NCBI GenBank assembly: GCA_002340515.1
Contig: DDMF01000061.1
Span: forward strand, 1,918 to 8,751
Reading direction: 5' to 3'
Length of the DNA stretch: 6,834 nt
Source: Rhodobacteraceae bacterium UBA2553
GTDB taxonomy: Bacteria > Pseudomonadota > Alphaproteobacteria > Rhodobacterales > Rhodobacteraceae
Part shown: positions 4,917 to 6,834 of the stretch, one piece after another
Layout: each line of letters starts with the position of its first letter
Position numbering within the stretch: the stretch's first letter is position 1
Translations under genes and position numbers: made by a program
The notes under the pieces: model-generated
The model's input: only the letters and a program-made list of their open reading frames with translations
Databases searched by the model: none
What the model was told of the DNA's origin: nothing

Positions 4917-6371
4917 ATGGTTTCGCGCGTCATTCCGGTTGATCCTTTTGATCTGGTTATCTTTGGCGGGACAGGTGATCTGGCCCGCCGCAAAATAATT
5001 CCCGGCCTCTATCGGCGCTATCGCGACGGGCAAATGCCTGAAGATGCGCGCATTATCGGTGCGGCACGTTCTGAGCAGGACACCGCCGGCTATCGCGCCT
5101 TTGTCGAAAGCTCTGTTCGCGAATTTGTATCCAAAAAGAAATGTGATCCCAAAGTGTTGGAAGGGTTCGCCGGTCTTTTCTCCTATGTCACTGTGGATGC
5201 AATGGGGGATGATGGCTGGCAGGAGCTTGCTCAACTTATGCGCCCGGATGTGGTGCAAGCGTTCTACTTCTCTGTTGGGCCGCGCCTGTTTGGCCCGATT
5301 GCCGAACGGCTGAAATCCAAGGGTATTGCCGCCCCCGAGGCACGCATTGTCGTGGAAAAACCCTTTGGTCACGATCTTGCCACCGCGCGCGCGCTGAACC
5401 AGACCTTGGCGCAGCATTTTGCTGAAAGCCAGATTTATCGTATTGACCATTATCTTGGTAAAGAAACCGTTCAGAACCTGATGGCTTTGCGCTTTGGCAA
5501 TATGCTTTTTGAACCCCTGTGGAACGCGCAATATGTGGACCATATCCAGATCACGGTTGCCGAAACCGTTGGGGTTGAAGGGCGCGGGGCCTATTATGAC
5601 AAATCCGGCGCCATGCGGGACATGGTGCAAAACCACTTGATGCAACTCTTGTGTCTTACCGCAATGGAACCACCGTCGAAGTTTGATCCCGACGCGGTGC
5701 GGGATGAAAAGCTCAAGGTGATCCGCGCGTTGGATCCGGCCAAGCCGGATGACATTGTGCGCGGGCAATATTTGGGCAACGAAGATGTGGCCGCCTATAC
5801 CGATGACGCCGAGGCGGATGACAGCAAGACAGAAAGCTTTGTGGCGATGAAGCTGCATGTGTCGAACTGGCGTTGGAATGGCACGCCGTTTTACCTGCGC
5901 ACCGGAAAACGCCTGCGTGCGCGCATGTCAGAGATTGTCGTCCGCTTCAAAGAACCACCCCATTCGATTTTTGAAGAAGACACCGGTCAGACCGCCAATG
6001 AGCTTTCGATCCGTCTGCAGCCCAACGAAGGCATGGATCTGAAGGTCACTATCAAAGAACCGGGGCCGGGGGGCATGCGTCTGATCGACGTGCCGCTTGA
6101 TATGACCTTTGCCGAAGCCCTTGGGGAAGAGGTCGCCGACGTGCCGGACGCTTATGAGCGGCTGATTATGGATGTGATCCGCGGCAATCAAACGCTGTTT
6201 ATGCGCGGGGATGAGGTCGAGGCCGCTTGGGCGTGGACCGATCCAATCATCGAAGGCTGGCAGGAACGGCGCGACACCCCCCATAATTACGATGCATTCT
6301 CATCGGGCCCAGAAGAGGCGCTGATGTTGCTGCATAAAGATGGCCGTCGCTGGAGGGAGTTGCGAGAATGA
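4917..6371 (+). CDS. zwf: Glucose-6-phosphate 1-dehydrogenase
   Basis: Zwf oxidises glucose 6-phosphate to 6-phosphogluconolactone with NAD(P)+, opening the oxidative pentose-phosphate and Entner-Doudoroff routes in the cytoplasm. The 484 residues match the family. The Rossmann dinucleotide motif FGGTGDLARRK is at 16-26, VVEKPFG at 145-151, the active-site signature YRIDHYLGKE at 174-183 (D177, H178, K182), and the catalytic-base histidine H240 lies in VQNHLMQLL. R51 in GAARS is placed to contact the NADP phosphate, but cofactor preference is not decided. The ATG has GGAG 6 bases upstream and directly precedes the first recognisable strand. Its stop overlaps the pgl start (ATGA), so the pair is one operon. 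The palindrome at 4888-4899 suggests LacI-family control. Confidence 0.97.
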   Translation: MVSRVIPVDPFDLVIFGGTGDLARRKIIPGLYRRYRDGQMPEDARIIGAARSEQDTAGYRAFVESSVREFVSKKKCDPKVLEGFAGLFSYVTVDAMGDDGWQELAQLMRPDVVQAFYFSVGPRLFGPIAERLKSKGIAAPEARIVVEKPFGHDLATARALNQTLAQHFAESQIYRIDHYLGKETVQNLMALRFGNMLFEPLWNAQYVDHIQITVAETVGVEGRGAYYDKSGAMRDMVQNHLMQLLCLTAMEPPSKFDPDAVRDEKLKVIRALDPAKPDDIVRGQYLGNEDVAAYTDDAEADDSKTESFVAMKLHVSNWRWNGTPFYLRTGKRLRARMSEIVVRFKEPPHSIFEEDTGQTANELSIRLQPNEGMDLKVTIKEPGPGGMRLIDVPLDMTFAEALGEEVADVPDAYERLIMDVIRGNQTLFMRGDEVEAAWAWTDPIIEGWQERRDTPHNYDAFSSGPEEALMLLHKDGRRWRELRE

Positions 6372-6834
6372 ACCTGAGAGAATATCCCGACCAAGACATG
6401 ATGATGCTGGATTTGGCGGATGTCATTGCCTCTGAATTGGTGTCCGTTTTGGATCACAGTGAAACCGCGAGCCTTGCGGTGCCCGGTGGCACCACACCGG
6501 GGCCAGTTTTCGACGCGCTTTGTGCCGCTGATCTGGATTGGGCGCGGGTTAACGTGATGCTGACCGACGAGCGTTGGGTGCCAGAAAGCAACCCGCGTTC
6601 GAACACCGCTTTACTGCGGAAACGGCTTTTGACCAACCGCGCGGCAGCGGCCAATCTGGTGCCACTTTATCGGGCGGGACCGTTGGAGGATGCGGTTTTA
6701 ACTGAGCTGTCCCAAGGGGTTGAGGCCGCATTGCCCCTGTCGGTTGTATTGCTGGGAATGGGCGAAGACATGCACACGGCCAGCCTGTTTCCCGGCGCTG
6801 ACAATCTGACCAAAGCGTTGTCGTCAAACGCGCC
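6368..6834 (+). CDS. pgl: 6-phosphogluconolactonase (3'-truncated by window edge)
   Basis: Pgl hydrolyses 6-phosphogluconolactone, the Zwf product, to 6-phosphogluconate. The frame is open to the right edge; 155 complete codons are seen of an expected 220-240. Diagnostic blocks of the Pgl/DevB family are VPGGTTP (38-44), MLTDERWVP (64-72), SNPRSN (74-79) and LGMGEDMHTASLFPGA (129-144) containing the active-site His136. Methionine at 135 replaces the glycine of the common GEDGHTAS; I recall this variant from alphaproteobacterial homologues, so it is probably not a defect. The ATG overlaps the zwf TGA by four bases, indicating translational coupling. The next gene beyond the edge may be another carbon-pathway gene such as pgi or edd, but that is not visible. 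Confidence 0.95.
   Translation, partial: MNLREYPDQDMMMLDLADVIASELVSVLDHSETASLAVPGGTTPGPVFDALCAADLDWARVNVMLTDERWVPESNPRSNTALLRKRLLTNRAAAANLVPLYRAGPLEDAVLTELSQGVEAALPLSVVLLGMGEDMHTASLFPGADNLTKALSSNA

Noticed and set aside
4764..5858. Long 364-codon open frame on the minus strand across zwf
   Set aside because: It lies opposite an unmistakable zwf coding sequence, and its predicted protein is rich in His, Gly and Arg with no recognisable motif, as expected of an antisense shadow in G+C-rich DNA.

Overview
The window looks like ordinary chromosomal DNA of an alphaproteobacterium, most likely of the Rhodobacterales (Roseobacter group). The grounds are the style of the proteins (CbiD next to CobK, a short AlkA-type glycosylase, a zwf-pgl pair whose Pgl carries GMGEDMHTASLF), moderately high G+C with strong G/C third positions, and dense start/stop overlaps. 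This placement is inference; no database was searched. All recognised genes are on the + strand, and no transposon, phage, CRISPR, tRNA or rRNA gene was seen.

Positions 2-2733 hold a tightly packed block. The 3' part of cbiD (2-667) and complete cobK (664-1416) encode consecutive steps of corrin-ring synthesis (precorrin-5B to 6A to 6B). A base-excision-repair 3-methyladenine glycosylase (1409-2038) and an alpha/beta-hydrolase of the phospholipase/carboxylesterase family (2038-2733) follow. Successive genes overlap by 4, 8 and 1 bases, so the four are probably co-transcribed and translationally coupled although their functions are unrelated.

Positions 2734-3138 (405 bases) hold no recognised gene but are full of signals, and are the most interesting part of the window. 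In order they hold: a two-repeat Pho box with a -10-like hexamer at the spacing of classical PhoB promoters; a second, weaker promoter-like pair; a perfect 20-base palindrome; a second copy of one arm of that palindrome overlapping a possible Shine-Dalgarno; a small hairpin; and a strong Rho-independent terminator about 45 bases before the next gene. This suggests either a phosphate-starvation small RNA of about 240-300 nt or an attenuated leader for the downstream HNH endonuclease gene.

Positions 3139-3702 encode an HNH endonuclease-like protein whose second CxxC knuckle appears to have lost a cysteine. Positions 3818-4777 encode an agmatinase-family ureohydrolase with all expected Mn ligands. 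Positions 4917-6371 (zwf) and 6368 to the window end (pgl, partial) encode the first two enzymes of the oxidative pentose-phosphate / Entner-Doudoroff route, overlapping by ATGA. A perfect 12-bp LacI-type palindrome lies just before the zwf ribosome-binding site and is a plausible operator for a central-carbon regulator such as CceR.
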